Origin: an uncultured Clostridia bacterium
Lineage (GTDB): Bacteria > Bacillota > Clostridia > Oscillospirales > Acutalibacteraceae
Assembly: GCA_947627345.1 (NCBI GenBank)
Contig: CANQVS010000001.1
Coordinates: 1-64,000 of the forward strand
Direction of reading: 5' to 3'
DNA: 64,000 nt
Shown: in pieces, positions 8,183 through 16,774 of the stretch
How positions within the stretch are numbered: the stretch's first letter is position 1
Layout: each line of letters begins with the position of its first letter
Position numbers and translations under genes: made by a program
Notes under the pieces: model-generated
Databases searched by the model: none
What the model was told of the DNA's origin: nothing
The model's input: the letters and a program-made list of their open reading frames with translations, nothing else

Positions 8183-8944
8183 ATGAAGATAAAATTACCC
8201 GGACAAAAAAGACGTGAAGAAAAGGCTCTTAACGGCAATAGATTTAAATCACGCAATAATAAAGACGAGAAAAACGTATTAAGTGAAAAAAGTAAGTTTG
8301 CTATAGTTGAGGCATATAAAGCCGCGCGTACAAATATTATGTTCTCACTTTCCGCAAGTGATAAAAAAGCCTTTGCGATTACATCTTATTCAAAAGGAGA
8401 CGGCAAAAGTACGGTTGCCGCAAACCTTGCCATTTCTTTCTCAAAGATGGGCAAAAAAGTTATTCTTATTGACTGCGACCTGCGCCGCCCTAACCTTCAC
8501 AATATTTTGAAACTTGAAAATAAAGCGGGTTTCTCGGATATGGTAGGAAAAATGGTAGTATTTGACGATGTTGTTCATCACGATGTACTTCCTTGCCTCG
8601 ATGTTTTAACTTCGGGTACAATTCCACCGAACCCTTCGGAGCTTATATGTTCTCCTGAGGTTACAAAATTCGTAGAACGCATAAATAAAGAGTACGACTA
8701 TATAATCTTTGATACGCCTCCTGTTGGAGTTGTTGCCGACTCATTACTTCTTAAAGATTTTATCGCCGGATACCTTCTTGTAACGCGTGAGGGTAAAACA
8801 ACTCACGGTGATATTGAAAGACTTCTCCAGAATATCAAAATTGCCGACGCTAAACCTCTCGGATTTATTAGAGTGGGTGTTACACGCGAGGGTAAAAGAG
8901 GAAAAAGAGGTTATTACTATTACTACTACTATCAGTATTATTAA
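8183..8944 (+). CDS. CpsD/CapB-type bacterial tyrosine kinase
   Basis: A 253-residue BY-kinase with Walker A SKGDGKST (residues 70-77), Walker A' VILIDCDLRRP (93-103) and Walker B IIFDTPPVG. Nine of the last ten residues are tyrosine (seven Y, one Q, two Y), the autophosphorylation cluster of this family. It phosphorylates itself and other proteins when activated by the membrane partner encoded immediately upstream, and cycles with a phosphatase to control capsule or exopolysaccharide export. Six bases separate it from the previous stop codon. The phosphatase that would reset it is not nearby. Followed by the hairpin at 8957. Confidence 0.93.
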   Translation: MKIKLPGQKRREEKALNGNRFKSRNNKDEKNVLSEKSKFAIVEAYKAARTNIMFSLSASDKKAFAITSYSKGDGKSTVAANLAISFSKMGKKVILIDCDLRRPNLHNILKLENKAGFSDMVGKMVVFDDVVHHDVLPCLDVLTSGTIPPNPSELICSPEVTKFVERINKEYDYIIFDTPPVGVVADSLLLKDFIAGYLLVTREGKTTHGDIERLLQNIKIADAKPLGFIRVGVTREGKRGKRGYYYYYYYQYY

Positions 8945-8956
8945 TAACAATACATT

Positions 8957-8989
8957 GAAAATCGTCGTAAAAAACGGCGGTTTTCTTTT
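8957..8989 (+). terminator. Terminator after the tyrosine kinase gene
   Basis: Stem GAAAATCGTCG/CGGCGGTTTTC (8957-8967 with 8975-8985, two G-U pairs), followed by TTTTG. Confidence 0.7.
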
Positions 8990-9087
8990 GTATGTAAAAA
9001 ATAAATCATTTTTTAACAGTGAAAAAATAACAGCGTATTTTATGGTATATAGTTTAAAGTGAATTACGCAAGTTGAATTTAAAAAAC

Positions 9088-9116
9088 TTGCATTTTTTTA
9101 AGTTTTGTTGTAGAAT
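9088..9116 (+). promoter_or_regulatory. Promoter for the aminotransferase gene
   Basis: TTGCAT (9088-9093), 17-base spacer, TAGAAT (9111-9116). The -35 overlaps the 3' arm of a small hairpin, GCAAGTT/AACTTGC (9068-9074 with 9085-9091), followed by ATTTTTTT, which could itself be a weak second terminator for the upstream unit. Confidence 0.55.
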
Positions 9117-9157
9117 ATTTAAGGTAATATGAATTTTGTTCTTGAGGAGTAATCATA

Positions 9158-10432
9158 ATGAGTTATTTGAATTTATCAAAGGCAGAGCTTGAAAGAGAAA
9201 GAAAAAAATTATTAAATCAGTATGAGAACTACAAGAGTAAAGGTCTTTCTCTTAATATGGCGAGGGGAAAGCCCTCGCCCGAACAACTTGACCTTTCACA
9301 GCCAATGTTCGACTCAATTAAAAGCAGTGATCTCTGTATTTCAGAAGACGGAACTGACTGCCGTAACTACGGAGGTTTTGAGGGAATTTCTGAATCAAAA
9401 GAGTTGTTTTCAAAGATTTTAGATGCTGACCCTGAAAATGTATTTGTCGGCGGAAATTCAAGCTTAAATATGATGTTTGACACAATTTCCTGTTTTATGA
9501 CTGCCCCTATATATGATGATACTGTTGCTTGGCACGATGTAAAAGACAGAAAGTTTCTTTGTCCCGTACCCGGATATGACCGCCATTTTGGAATTACGGG
9601 CTATTTTGGATTTGAGATGATTCCGATACCGCTTAATGCGGACGGCCCCGATATGGATATGGTTGAAAAATTAGTATCAAGTGACGAAAGCATCAAGGGG
9701 ATTTGGTGCGTTCCGAAATATTCTAATCCTACAGGAATTACATATTCCGATGAGGTTGTAAAGCGTTTTGCTTCTTTAAAGCCTGCCGCAAAAGATTTTA
9801 GGATTATGTGGGATAATGCTTACGCAGTCCATGATATAACTGATACTCCCGATACTTTACTTAGTATTGTCGATGAATGTAAAAAGACAGGAAATGAGGA
9901 TTTGCCGATTTTATTCTGTTCAACGTCAAAAATTACATTTTCGGGAGCAGGGGTTGCTGCCTTAGCCGCCTCTCCGCTTAATATGAAGGTCCTAAAAAAG
10001 CGCCTGCAATTTGCGACTATAGGTTACGATAAAGTCAATATGCTAAGACACTCAAAGTTCTTTAAAAATTACGAAGGGCTTTTAGAGCATATGCAGAAAC
10101 ACAAAAAAATTCTTGCTCCTAAATTTGAAACCGTATTGAGAAAGCTTAATGAAAATTTAGCTGATGCCGAAATTGCCGACTGGACAAATCCAAACGGAGG
10201 CTATTTTATAAGCGTTAACGTTTACAAGGGAACGGCAAAGCGTGTCGTAGAGTTATGTAAAGAGGCGGGAGTTGTGCTTACAGGAGCAGGAGCGACATTT
10301 CCCGAAGGAAAAGATGTTGACGGAAAAAATATTCGTATTGCGCCTTCATTTCCCTCTGTTGAGGAGCTTTCTCTTGCTATGGATATTTTTTGCGTATGCG
10401 TTAAACTGGCTTGTCTTGAAGCCCTTGTCTAA
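9158..10432 (+). CDS. Aspartate-type aminotransferase, subgroup Ic (MocR-type fold I)
   Basis: A 424-residue PLP enzyme of fold type I. Visible landmarks are NMARGKPSPEQLDLS at the N-terminus, a G-G-N-S-S-L phosphate-cup segment, WCVPKYSNPTGITYS, MWDNAYAVHD (PLP-binding Asp) and STSKITFSGAGVA, whose Lys should form the Schiff base. This set is typical of the group once annotated as alanine-glyoxylate or MocR-like aminotransferases and now assigned in part to aspartate aminotransferase Ic. It would move an amino group between aspartate and 2-oxoglutarate; the substrate is inferred from family only. RBS GAGGAG. It appears monocistronic. The last residues (CVCVKLACLEALV) are unusually Cys-rich. 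Confidence 0.85.
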   Translation: MSYLNLSKAELERERKKLLNQYENYKSKGLSLNMARGKPSPEQLDLSQPMFDSIKSSDLCISEDGTDCRNYGGFEGISESKELFSKILDADPENVFVGGNSSLNMMFDTISCFMTAPIYDDTVAWHDVKDRKFLCPVPGYDRHFGITGYFGFEMIPIPLNADGPDMDMVEKLVSSDESIKGIWCVPKYSNPTGITYSDEVVKRFASLKPAAKDFRIMWDNAYAVHDITDTPDTLLSIVDECKKTGNEDLPILFCSTSKITFSGAGVAALAASPLNMKVLKKRLQFATIGYDKVNMLRHSKFFKNYEGLLEHMQKHKKILAPKFETVLRKLNENLADAEIADWTNPNGGYFISVNVYKGTAKRVVELCKEAGVVLTGAGATFPEGKDVDGKNIRIAPSFPSVEELSLAMDIFCVCVKLACLEALV

Positions 10433-10499
10433 GTGACCGAAAATTGAGTTGGATTTTTGGTTAATTTGTAAAATATATTACTAAATGTCCAATATAATA

Positions 10500-10528
10500 T
10501 TGACTTTTATTAAAAAAAACCTTATAAT
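10500..10528 (+). promoter_or_regulatory. Promoter for secD-secF
   Basis: TTGACT (10500-10505), 17-base spacer, TATAAT (10523-10528). The start point would be near 10535, leaving a leader of about 80 bases. Confidence 0.75.
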
Positions 10529-10571
10529 AACTCTGTTACGTCTGTATGTGTGTAAACGTGGCAGAGTTATT
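10526..10571 (+). promoter_or_regulatory. 15-bp inverted repeat at the secD transcription start
   Basis: AATAACTCTGTTACG (10526-10540) pairs with CGTGGCAGAGTTATT (10557-10571) with two G-U pairs and a 16-base loop. It begins inside the -10 box and covers about -9 to +36, so as DNA it is placed like an operator. Upstream transcripts would carry it as a complete hairpin. The secD RBS (GGAGG near 10602) is outside it. Confidence 0.65.
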
Positions 10572-10617
10572 TTGCTTTTATATACAGATTTGATAAAATA
10601 TTTGGAGGTCTTATGGC

Positions 10618-12033
10618 ATGAAAAGAATCCCAAAGCCGGTGTTTTTCATTGTTGCCATTCTTATCCTTCTCTTTTCCTATTCAGCTATTTTCGGCGTATC
10701 CTACTATGTAGGAGATAATAAGGAAACAGTGGTTAAGGGTATTACTGACATTCGATGGGGAACAGACATCAGAGGAGGCGTTGAGGCTACCTTTGAACCT
10801 GACGATGGCTATAATGCGACAGATTCGCAGTTAGACTCGGCAAAATCCATTATTGAAACTCGTATGGTATCTTCAGGTATTACAGATTATGAGCTTTATG
10901 CTGACTACAATACCGACCGTATTATTGTTCGCTTTCCGTGGAAAGAGGACGAGAAAGATTTTGACGTAGAGGCTGCTATCGAGGAAATCAGCTCAACTGC
11001 AGAGCTTACGTTCAGACCGGGAAACAGCTACGCAAATACAAAAATCGGTTCTGACGGAGATTATGTATATCAAACCCCTACGGGAGATACGAAAACTGTT
11101 TTAATGAACGGTTCGGCTGTTAAAAAGGCTCAGGCAGGTATTGACTCAAGCTCACAGTCATCTTCAAAATCTAATTATGTAGTATCTCTTGAACTTAACG
11201 ATAAAGGTACAAAAACCTTTGCTGATATTACTAAGAAATACGTAAATCAGGTTGTAAGTATCTGGATGGATGACATTATGCTTTCCGCTCCTACAATTCA
11301 GGAGGAAATAACCGCAGGTAAAGCGCAGATTTCGGGTGATTTTACAGCGGAAGAGGCTACGTCCCTTGCTGAAAAAATTAATGCGGGCGCGCTTCCGTTT
11401 AAATTAAAGACGGCGTCCTACGGTTCTGTATCCGCAACTCTTGGCGAGAACTCACTCGTTGCTATGGCTTATGCGGGAATTATTGCGATAGTACTTATTT
11501 CAATATTTATGATTATTATGTACCGCCTGCCCGGAGTTATCGCTGTAATCGCTCTTTGCGGTCAGATGGGTATCACGGTAGCCGCTATTTCGGGTTACTT
11601 CCCTGTATTCAACTCATTTACAATGACGCTTCCCGGTATTGCAGGTCTTATCCTTTCAATCGGTATGGGTGTTGACGCAAACGTTATCACATCAGAGCGT
11701 ATCATTGAGGAAATGAGAAGCGGACGTACTTTGGACGGCGCGCTTGACCGAGGAACAAAGAGTTCGCTTTCAGCTATTATCGACGGTAATATGACAATTA
11801 TAATTGTCGCTATCATATTACTTTTGGTATTCGGTCCGTTTAACGTGCTTTCATTTATTTTCGGTCAGTCTACCACAGGTACAATTTACTCATTCGGTTA
11901 TACACTTCTTATGGGTGTAATTTCCAACTTCATTATGGGCGTCGGCTTGAGCCGAGTTATGCTTAGAGCCGTAGCAGGCTATAAGTTTGCGCGTCATAAG
12001 TGGCTTTTTGGAGGTGTTAAAGATGGCGAGTAA
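10618..12033 (+). CDS. secD: Protein translocase subunit SecD
   Basis: A 471-residue member of the RND-like SecD family. One N-terminal helix (residues about 7-28) precedes the extracellular P1-type domain with the conserved DIRWGTDIRGGVEA. The C-terminal half holds five further helices, including LPGIAGLILSIGMGVDANVI, the conserved region of helix 4 with the Asp-Asn pair. With SecF it uses the proton or sodium gradient to pull secreted proteins through SecYEG from the outer side. The length is normal for clostridia. Start ATG follows GGAGG at 10602-10606. It overlaps secF by 11 bases. Confidence 0.97.
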   Translation: MKRIPKPVFFIVAILILLFSYSAIFGVSYYVGDNKETVVKGITDIRWGTDIRGGVEATFEPDDGYNATDSQLDSAKSIIETRMVSSGITDYELYADYNTDRIIVRFPWKEDEKDFDVEAAIEEISSTAELTFRPGNSYANTKIGSDGDYVYQTPTGDTKTVLMNGSAVKKAQAGIDSSSQSSSKSNYVVSLELNDKGTKTFADITKKYVNQVVSIWMDDIMLSAPTIQEEITAGKAQISGDFTAEEATSLAEKINAGALPFKLKTASYGSVSATLGENSLVAMAYAGIIAIVLISIFMIIMYRLPGVIAVIALCGQMGITVAAISGYFPVFNSFTMTLPGIAGLILSIGMGVDANVITSERIIEEMRSGRTLDGALDRGTKSSLSAIIDGNMTIIIVAIILLLVFGPFNVLSFIFGQSTTGTIYSFGYTLLMGVISNFIMGVGLSRVMLRAVAGYKFARHKWLFGGVKDGE

Positions 12034-13012
12034 TTTTAAGAAAAAGACCCTCGAAGAAAAGCTTGTTGTCCGCGGTAAAAAGCCAAAGGATTTTATAGGA
12101 AATAAGAAAATATTTTTTGGAATTTCCATTGCCGTTATTTTAATCGGTATTGTATGTAACTTTATTTTCGGTACAACGCTTGATATTCAGTTTACGGGCG
12201 GTTCAATGCTTAAATACAGCTACTCGGGCGATTTAAATGATACTAAGCTTAAATCACTTGTACAGGAGGAAACTCCCGATAATATAGTTACTTTCTCTGA
12301 TTCAAAAGACCTCGTTAATAATAAAAATATGTTGACTGTTCAGTTCTCCGGAACCACAACAATCTCAACAGATTTACAGAAATCCATCACAACTTCTATT
12401 CAAAAGGAGTTTCCTAAGAATAACTTTAAGTTAGAGCAGAGTAGCTCCGTTGACGCTACAATGGGCTTTAGTTTCCTTTTGAAATGTATAGTTGCGGTTG
12501 CGATTGCCGGATTATTGATGGTTCTCTATGTAACGCTGAGATTTAAGAAAATCGGCGGTCTTTCCGCCGGCGTATTCGGTCTTGTCGCTTTATTCCACGA
12601 TATAGCAATTATATACTTCTTCTACGTTATCTTCCGAATGCCTATCGACTCGAGTTTTATGGCGGTTGCGCTTATGATTCTCGGTTACTCCCTTAACGAT
12701 ACCGTTGTTGTTTACGACCGTGTCCGTGAGGAGAGAAAGAATTTAGGATACAAGGCTGATATAAAGGACGTATTCAACTTAGCGGCAACCAAGGTTATGC
12801 GCCGTACGATTATCACATCCATTACTACCATCGCGGCAGTTGTAACGGTTTATATTGTTGCAATTATCTTTAACCTTGACTCCGTAAAAGCATTCGCGCT
12901 TCCGATGATTGTCGGTCTTGTTTCGGGTTGTTATTCTTCTCTCTGTATCGCGGGACCTCTTTGGGTTATGTGGAAAAAGAGAGAGAAAAAGGAAAAAGCA
13001 TCCGAAAAATAA
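12023..13012 (+). CDS. secF: Protein translocase subunit SecF
   Basis: A 329-residue partner of SecD, with the first helix near residues 29-48, then LDIQFTGGSML (conserved F-x-G-G), and a C-terminal five-helix bundle with LGYSLNDTVVVYDRVRE, the SecF signature with its conserved Asp. The longest frame begins at a TTG (11987), but GGAGG at 12010-12014 serves the ATG at 12023, inside the end of secD, which implies translational coupling. In clostridia secD-secF is commonly followed by recJ; here recJ is 14 kb away. Confidence 0.96.
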   Translation: MASNFKKKTLEEKLVVRGKKPKDFIGNKKIFFGISIAVILIGIVCNFIFGTTLDIQFTGGSMLKYSYSGDLNDTKLKSLVQEETPDNIVTFSDSKDLVNNKNMLTVQFSGTTTISTDLQKSITTSIQKEFPKNNFKLEQSSSVDATMGFSFLLKCIVAVAIAGLLMVLYVTLRFKKIGGLSAGVFGLVALFHDIAIIYFFYVIFRMPIDSSFMAVALMILGYSLNDTVVVYDRVREERKNLGYKADIKDVFNLAATKVMRRTIITSITTIAAVVTVYIVAIIFNLDSVKAFALPMIVGLVSGCYSSLCIAGPLWVMWKKREKKEKASEK

Positions 13013-13039
13013 AAACAGGATATTTAAAGAATATAAATT

Positions 13040-13066
13040 AAGCGAGCGTACTTTGTACGCTCGCTT
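13040..13066 (+). terminator. Strong terminator between secF and the leftward DUF4363 gene
   Basis: Perfect 12-bp stem AAGCGAGCGTAC/GTACGCTCGCTT (13040-13051 with 13055-13066) with a 3-base loop and T-rich flanks. It can serve the rightward secDF unit and possibly the leftward unit as well. Confidence 0.85.
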
Positions 13067-13117
13067 TCGTATATTTATAATTTTTGTATTTTTCACGAAA
13101 TTGTTACTAAAAAACTT

Positions 13118-13501
13118 TTATAAAACATTTTGTACAGTTATCGGTTCTTTATCTGCTATGGCTTTAAGCCTGCCCTTGGTTATGTCCGAAAGGTGATAAT
13201 ATGAGTCAACATCCTTTCTCCTTATATAACCGTACATACTGTATAGGTTTTCCTCGATTTCAGCAAGGTCTTTGTGTACATAGTAGGAGTACATTATTTT
13301 ACTGTCGGAATTTTTAAATTCGTCCGCTGTTTTTTTGCATTTTTTGGTTGCTTTGTCAAGTTCCTTTTTTGTAACGTACTTTTCAACTTCCTCGATATTA
13401 TTTATAATTCTGTCGGTTCTTGTTTGTATATCAATATTTGTAAAACAACCGTATATAACTCCGATTAATACGATTCCAATAGCAATATATATTCTTTTCA
13501 T
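13118..13501 (-). CDS. DUF4363 family membrane-anchored protein
   Basis: A 127-residue protein with an N-terminal signal-anchor helix (residues 4-20, IYIAIGIVLIGVIYGCF) and a mostly helical, charged external domain with many Glu and Lys. It resembles DUF4363 proteins, which are regularly encoded next to DUF421 proteins, as here. The function is unknown; a role with the adjacent DUF421 protein in the membrane is inference. The Cys in VIYGCF resembles a lipobox but the surrounding residues fit poorly. Expressed leftward with the gene at 13560, 58 bases upstream. Confidence 0.7.
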   Translation of the reverse strand: MKRIYIAIGIVLIGVIYGCFTNIDIQTRTDRIINNIEEVEKYVTKKELDKATKKCKKTADEFKNSDSKIMYSYYVHKDLAEIEENLYSMYGYIRRKDVDSYYHLSDITKGRLKAIADKEPITVQNVL

Positions 13502-13559
13502 CTTAATTTAACAGCCTTTCCGCTTTATTGCGTATTTGCAGAGAATTAAAGTTATAGAA

Positions 13560-14228
13560 TTATTTCTTCTTTATAATGTTATAATCACCGTTTTTGTTAA
13601 ACGTCATTATAAAAATATCTTCTAACTTAGTATTATTCTTTTTGAGAATTTTATTAAGCTCTTCCACGTTTGTATTACTTAACCTCATAGAGTTATCCAA
13701 AAACTCCCCGTCGTTTATAACAACCGTGTCAATCCCTGTATCAGGAATTTTAATATTCATATCCTCGGCTGTCGGGTTGCGTTTTTCGGGTTTTACTAAA
13801 ACGCTCAGTTTACCGTTCGTTTCGGCAATACAGTATTGCACGTCCTCAAGAGAGAATACGCCGAGTTGTCTGAGCTGAACGCAGAGGTCTTCTGTTGTTA
13901 TTCTTAAAGTCCTCATTTTATCCCTTAAAATTTCTCCGTCCTCAATGACCATCACGGGACTTCCGCAAACCGCTCTCCTGAACTTGCTGTTTTTCATCAT
14001 TATTATACTTACAATGATTTCGCACGCTACAAGGATAAGAGTGGGGATAATTCCCGATAACATAGGTTTATCTGTATTTTCCATAGGAATGGAGGCTATA
14101 TCGGCAATTACCAAGGTTACAACAAGCTCCGAGGGTTGCAAATCGCTAATCTGCCTTTTTCCCATAAGTCTTACGGCTACTACAACAAAAATGTATAATA
14201 TTACTGTTCTTATAATTGTAATTAACAT
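13560..14228 (-). CDS. DUF421 (YetF/YdfS-like) membrane protein
   Basis: A 222-residue protein with three N-terminal helices (residues about 2-20, 37-50 and 58-78) and the conserved VRLMGKRQISDLQPSELVV of DUF421, followed by a cytosolic alpha/beta domain with SPVMVIEDGEI and a second C-terminal half. Bacillus relatives include YetF and the 2Duf protein, which in some strains raises spore heat resistance by tightening the inner spore membrane. Its position back to back with a germination receptor pair fits a spore-membrane role, but that is inference. GGTGATTGG lies directly before the ATG. Confidence 0.88.
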   Translation of the reverse strand: MLITIIRTVILYIFVVVAVRLMGKRQISDLQPSELVVTLVIADIASIPMENTDKPMLSGIIPTLILVACEIIVSIIMMKNSKFRRAVCGSPVMVIEDGEILRDKMRTLRITTEDLCVQLRQLGVFSLEDVQYCIAETNGKLSVLVKPEKRNPTAEDMNIKIPDTGIDTVVINDGEFLDNSMRLSNTNVEELNKILKKNNTKLEDIFIMTFNKNGDYNIIKKK

Positions 14229-14305
14229 CCAATCACCATTTATAATATTTGCCTAAATTGCTGAATAATACATAAAATTTAGCCAAAATTATTATTGGTG
14301 ATATA

Positions 14306-15760
14306 ATGTATAATTCGTTAAAAGAAAATATAAATGAGTTGAAAAAACTTACATCAGGCTCAGCCGATTTTACTGTTCGTAATATTACATTAAATAACGG
14401 CACAGAGTGCGCAATATTTACAACGGAGGGTATGTCCGATAAAGAAGGGCTTGCCATTTCTGCGATAAATCCTATAATCCAAACTGAAATGCCCGATAAA
14501 AAGGGAAAGGAGCTTTTTGACTATATTTACTACAGCGTTCTTTCGGCAAGTGAAATTGTCCTTGTAAAAACCTTTGATAAAGTTTTGGATTTTTCAATGT
14601 CAGGTTTTGCGGTTCTTGCTGTAGACGGTTGCGATTTAATGCTCGCAATCGGGGTTCAAGGCTATAAATTCAGGAGTGTTTCAGAGCCGGAAAGCGAGCT
14701 TGTTCAGCGCGGAAGTCGAGAAGGCTTTACCGAATCTATGAGGGTTAATATGACGCTTATCAGAAGACGAATGAAAAATCCCTCATTAGTGTATGAAACT
14801 ATTACGGTAGGAAAAACTTCAAAAACTCACCTCGCGATGGTTTATATAAAAGGAACCGCGACCGATTCATCAGTTGATGAGGTAAAAAAACGTCTTAAAG
14901 CGTGCGATATAGAAACTGTACTCGGAGCGGGCTACCTTGTTCCGTATTTAGAGGACAGCGGAAAAAATGAAATTTTTACGGGAGTCGGTATAACCGAAAG
15001 ACCTGATACACTTTGCGGAAAGCTTATGGAGGGAAGAATAGGTATTATTGTCGACGGAACTCCCTCTGTGCTTATAATTCCTCATCTTTTTGTTGAAAAT
15101 TTTCAGTCGATAGACGATTATTCAAACCGCCCGTATTTTGCCTCAATAATAAGAATTTTAAAATATATTGCGTATTTAACCGCGGTTTTTGTACCGGGTC
15201 TTTATTTGGCTCTGGTAATTTACCACCCTGAATATTTTCCCGATGTATTATTAAGAAATATTCAGGATTCTCTCGAACACACTCCTTTGCCGTTAATGCT
15301 TGAAGTATTTTTAATAGATTTTATGTACGAAATAATGCGGGAGGCAGGACTAAGACTTCCCAAGGTTTTGGGACATGCGGTAAGTATAGTCGGCGCTCTT
15401 GTTATAGGCGATTGCGCAATTCAAGCGGGAATAATCGGCGCTCCTACCCTTATGGCGGTTGCGGTAGCAGCTTTATCAAGCTATGTAATCCCCGATTTAT
15501 ACCCTCAAATAACAATTTTAAGGCTTTCTTTTATTGCTGTAGGCGGAGTTTTGGGAGTATGGGGAATAGTTATGCTTTCCTGCGTTGTAATGGTTTATAT
15601 GGCTTCAAAGTCAACCTTAGGAGTTGTATTTATATCTCCGATAGCACCGTTTTCCAAGGAATATATGCGTGATGTATTTGTACGTTTAGGTTGGAAAAAG
15701 CTGTCAAAATATAATATGAATGTCCAGAGTTTAAAGGGTGGCAGTCCTTATGAAAAATAA
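14306..15760 (+). CDS. Spore germination receptor A subunit (GerA family)
   Basis: A 484-residue GerA-family protein. The N-terminal soluble domain (residues 1-280) has the conserved block EPESELVQRGSREGF, the cytosolic N-terminal feature of GerAA/GerKA. The C-terminal part has four to five helices, with LPKVLGHAVSIVGALVIGD as the family motif. Together with a B subunit it forms the nutrient-gated channel in the inner spore membrane; the germinant cannot be read from sequence. RBS GGTGAT lies just before the ATG. The B gene overlaps its 3' end. No C (lipoprotein) subunit is present. Divergent from the DUF421 gene. Confidence 0.92.
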   Translation: MYNSLKENINELKKLTSGSADFTVRNITLNNGTECAIFTTEGMSDKEGLAISAINPIIQTEMPDKKGKELFDYIYYSVLSASEIVLVKTFDKVLDFSMSGFAVLAVDGCDLMLAIGVQGYKFRSVSEPESELVQRGSREGFTESMRVNMTLIRRRMKNPSLVYETITVGKTSKTHLAMVYIKGTATDSSVDEVKKRLKACDIETVLGAGYLVPYLEDSGKNEIFTGVGITERPDTLCGKLMEGRIGIIVDGTPSVLIIPHLFVENFQSIDDYSNRPYFASIIRILKYIAYLTAVFVPGLYLALVIYHPEYFPDVLLRNIQDSLEHTPLPLMLEVFLIDFMYEIMREAGLRLPKVLGHAVSIVGALVIGDCAIQAGIIGAPTLMAVAVAALSSYVIPDLYPQITILRLSFIAVGGVLGVWGIVMLSCVVMVYMASKSTLGVVFISPIAPFSKEYMRDVFVRLGWKKLSKYNMNVQSLKGGSPYEK

Positions 15761-16682
15761 TAAAATATCCTACTATCAATTTCTATCGTCGGTATTTCTA
15801 TCATCGCTTTCTTTTCCGCTTTTTATGGGAAATAACCCGTCCGTATATCTTCTTGTTGCGGCGGCAGGGGCTTTACTTGTAAATATATTGGTTTTTTCGC
15901 TTTATAAAGGTCAGTGTTTAAATTTTGTAAAATCTGTTGTGGCGGTTTTTTTAAGCATATATTGCGTTGTAATAATTTCAAAATTCGTCGACTATATGTA
16001 TAACGCGTTAAGCTACGGGCCGTTGTGGCTTATGTTGATAATTATACTTGCTTTCTCCTTTTTCTGTACCGTCAAAGGAGTAGAAGCGTTAACGCGGGCG
16101 TCAATTATAATTTCATTCTTTGTTGTCGCAGGATTAGTTTATATGTTTGTATGCACATTTTCAAACATAAAGTTTAACTTTTCTCTTGAAATTCCGAACA
16201 ATTATCTTTCCGTAATAATTCTTTTAATCCCATCAGCTCTTTATGTTTTGTGTTTTGAGAATATAATTCCGAGAAAGAAATATAATGCCTTATTATATTC
16301 TGTAATTTTATTTTTGACATATGTTTTCTTTACACTTATTTCCTCGGGAATAATTTCACCATATCCGATTCAGAAGCTTCCGACAATTTCAGAAATAGGT
16401 GTTTTTAAGGGCGCCGACTGCATATTGCTTTCAATTTTAACAATTTCATCTTTATACAGCATCGCAATCTCAACAATAGGTCTGTTTAAAAGTTTTAAGC
16501 ATAGATATATTACGAACGCAATTTATATAGGAATAATATTTATACTTTCTCTGATTACGGTTTACTATCCGATATTGGATTTTGCACAAGGAGTAATATT
16601 ACCCATAGCAACATTAGCCGTAACACTGCTGATTTTTGCGGTATCGCTTATAAGAAAACGAAATATGTATAAAAATTCATAA
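15750..16682 (+). CDS. Spore germination receptor B subunit (GerB-type permease)
   Basis: A 310-residue hydrophobic protein with about ten membrane helices, of the amino-acid-permease-like spore_permease family. It opens with ISYYQFLSSVFLSSLS, matching the N-terminal ISxxQ pattern of GerAB-type proteins. It would bind the germinant inside the membrane. The frame is open from a GTG at 15738, but the ATG at 15750 is preceded by AAAGGGTGG at a proper distance. It overlaps the A gene by 11 bases. It is shorter than Bacillus GerAB (about 365 residues), and low conservation leaves some doubt. Next in line a GerC lipoprotein would be expected; hprK follows instead. Confidence 0.8.
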   Translation: MKNNKISYYQFLSSVFLSSLSFPLFMGNNPSVYLLVAAAGALLVNILVFSLYKGQCLNFVKSVVAVFLSIYCVVIISKFVDYMYNALSYGPLWLMLIIILAFSFFCTVKGVEALTRASIIISFFVVAGLVYMFVCTFSNIKFNFSLEIPNNYLSVIILLIPSALYVLCFENIIPRKKYNALLYSVILFLTYVFFTLISSGIISPYPIQKLPTISEIGVFKGADCILLSILTISSLYSIAISTIGLFKSFKHRYITNAIYIGIIFILSLITVYYPILDFAQGVILPIATLAVTLLIFAVSLIRKRNMYKNS

Positions 16683-16706
16683 ATTGAAAAAATTTCCTAA
16701 ATTCAC

Positions 16707-16735
16707 TTTTCAAAAAACGTATTTTGTAGTATAAT
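16707..16735 (+). promoter_or_regulatory. Promoter for the hprK-led operon
   Basis: TTTTCA (16707-16712), 17-base spacer, TATAAT (16730-16735), about 40 bases before the hprK ATG. Confidence 0.55.
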
Positions 16736-16774
16736 AAATTCTGTCTAAATGTTTTTTACGAAGGTGGGGTTATT

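Noticed and set aside
10485-10718. 77-codon open frame before secD
   Set aside because: It runs through the promoter and inverted repeat and overlaps the start of secD in another frame; no RBS.
14262-14291. TGAATA as a sigma-G -35 for the germination gene
   Set aside because: The -35 fits, but the matching -10 (AAAATTA) is poor and the start point would fall on the RBS.
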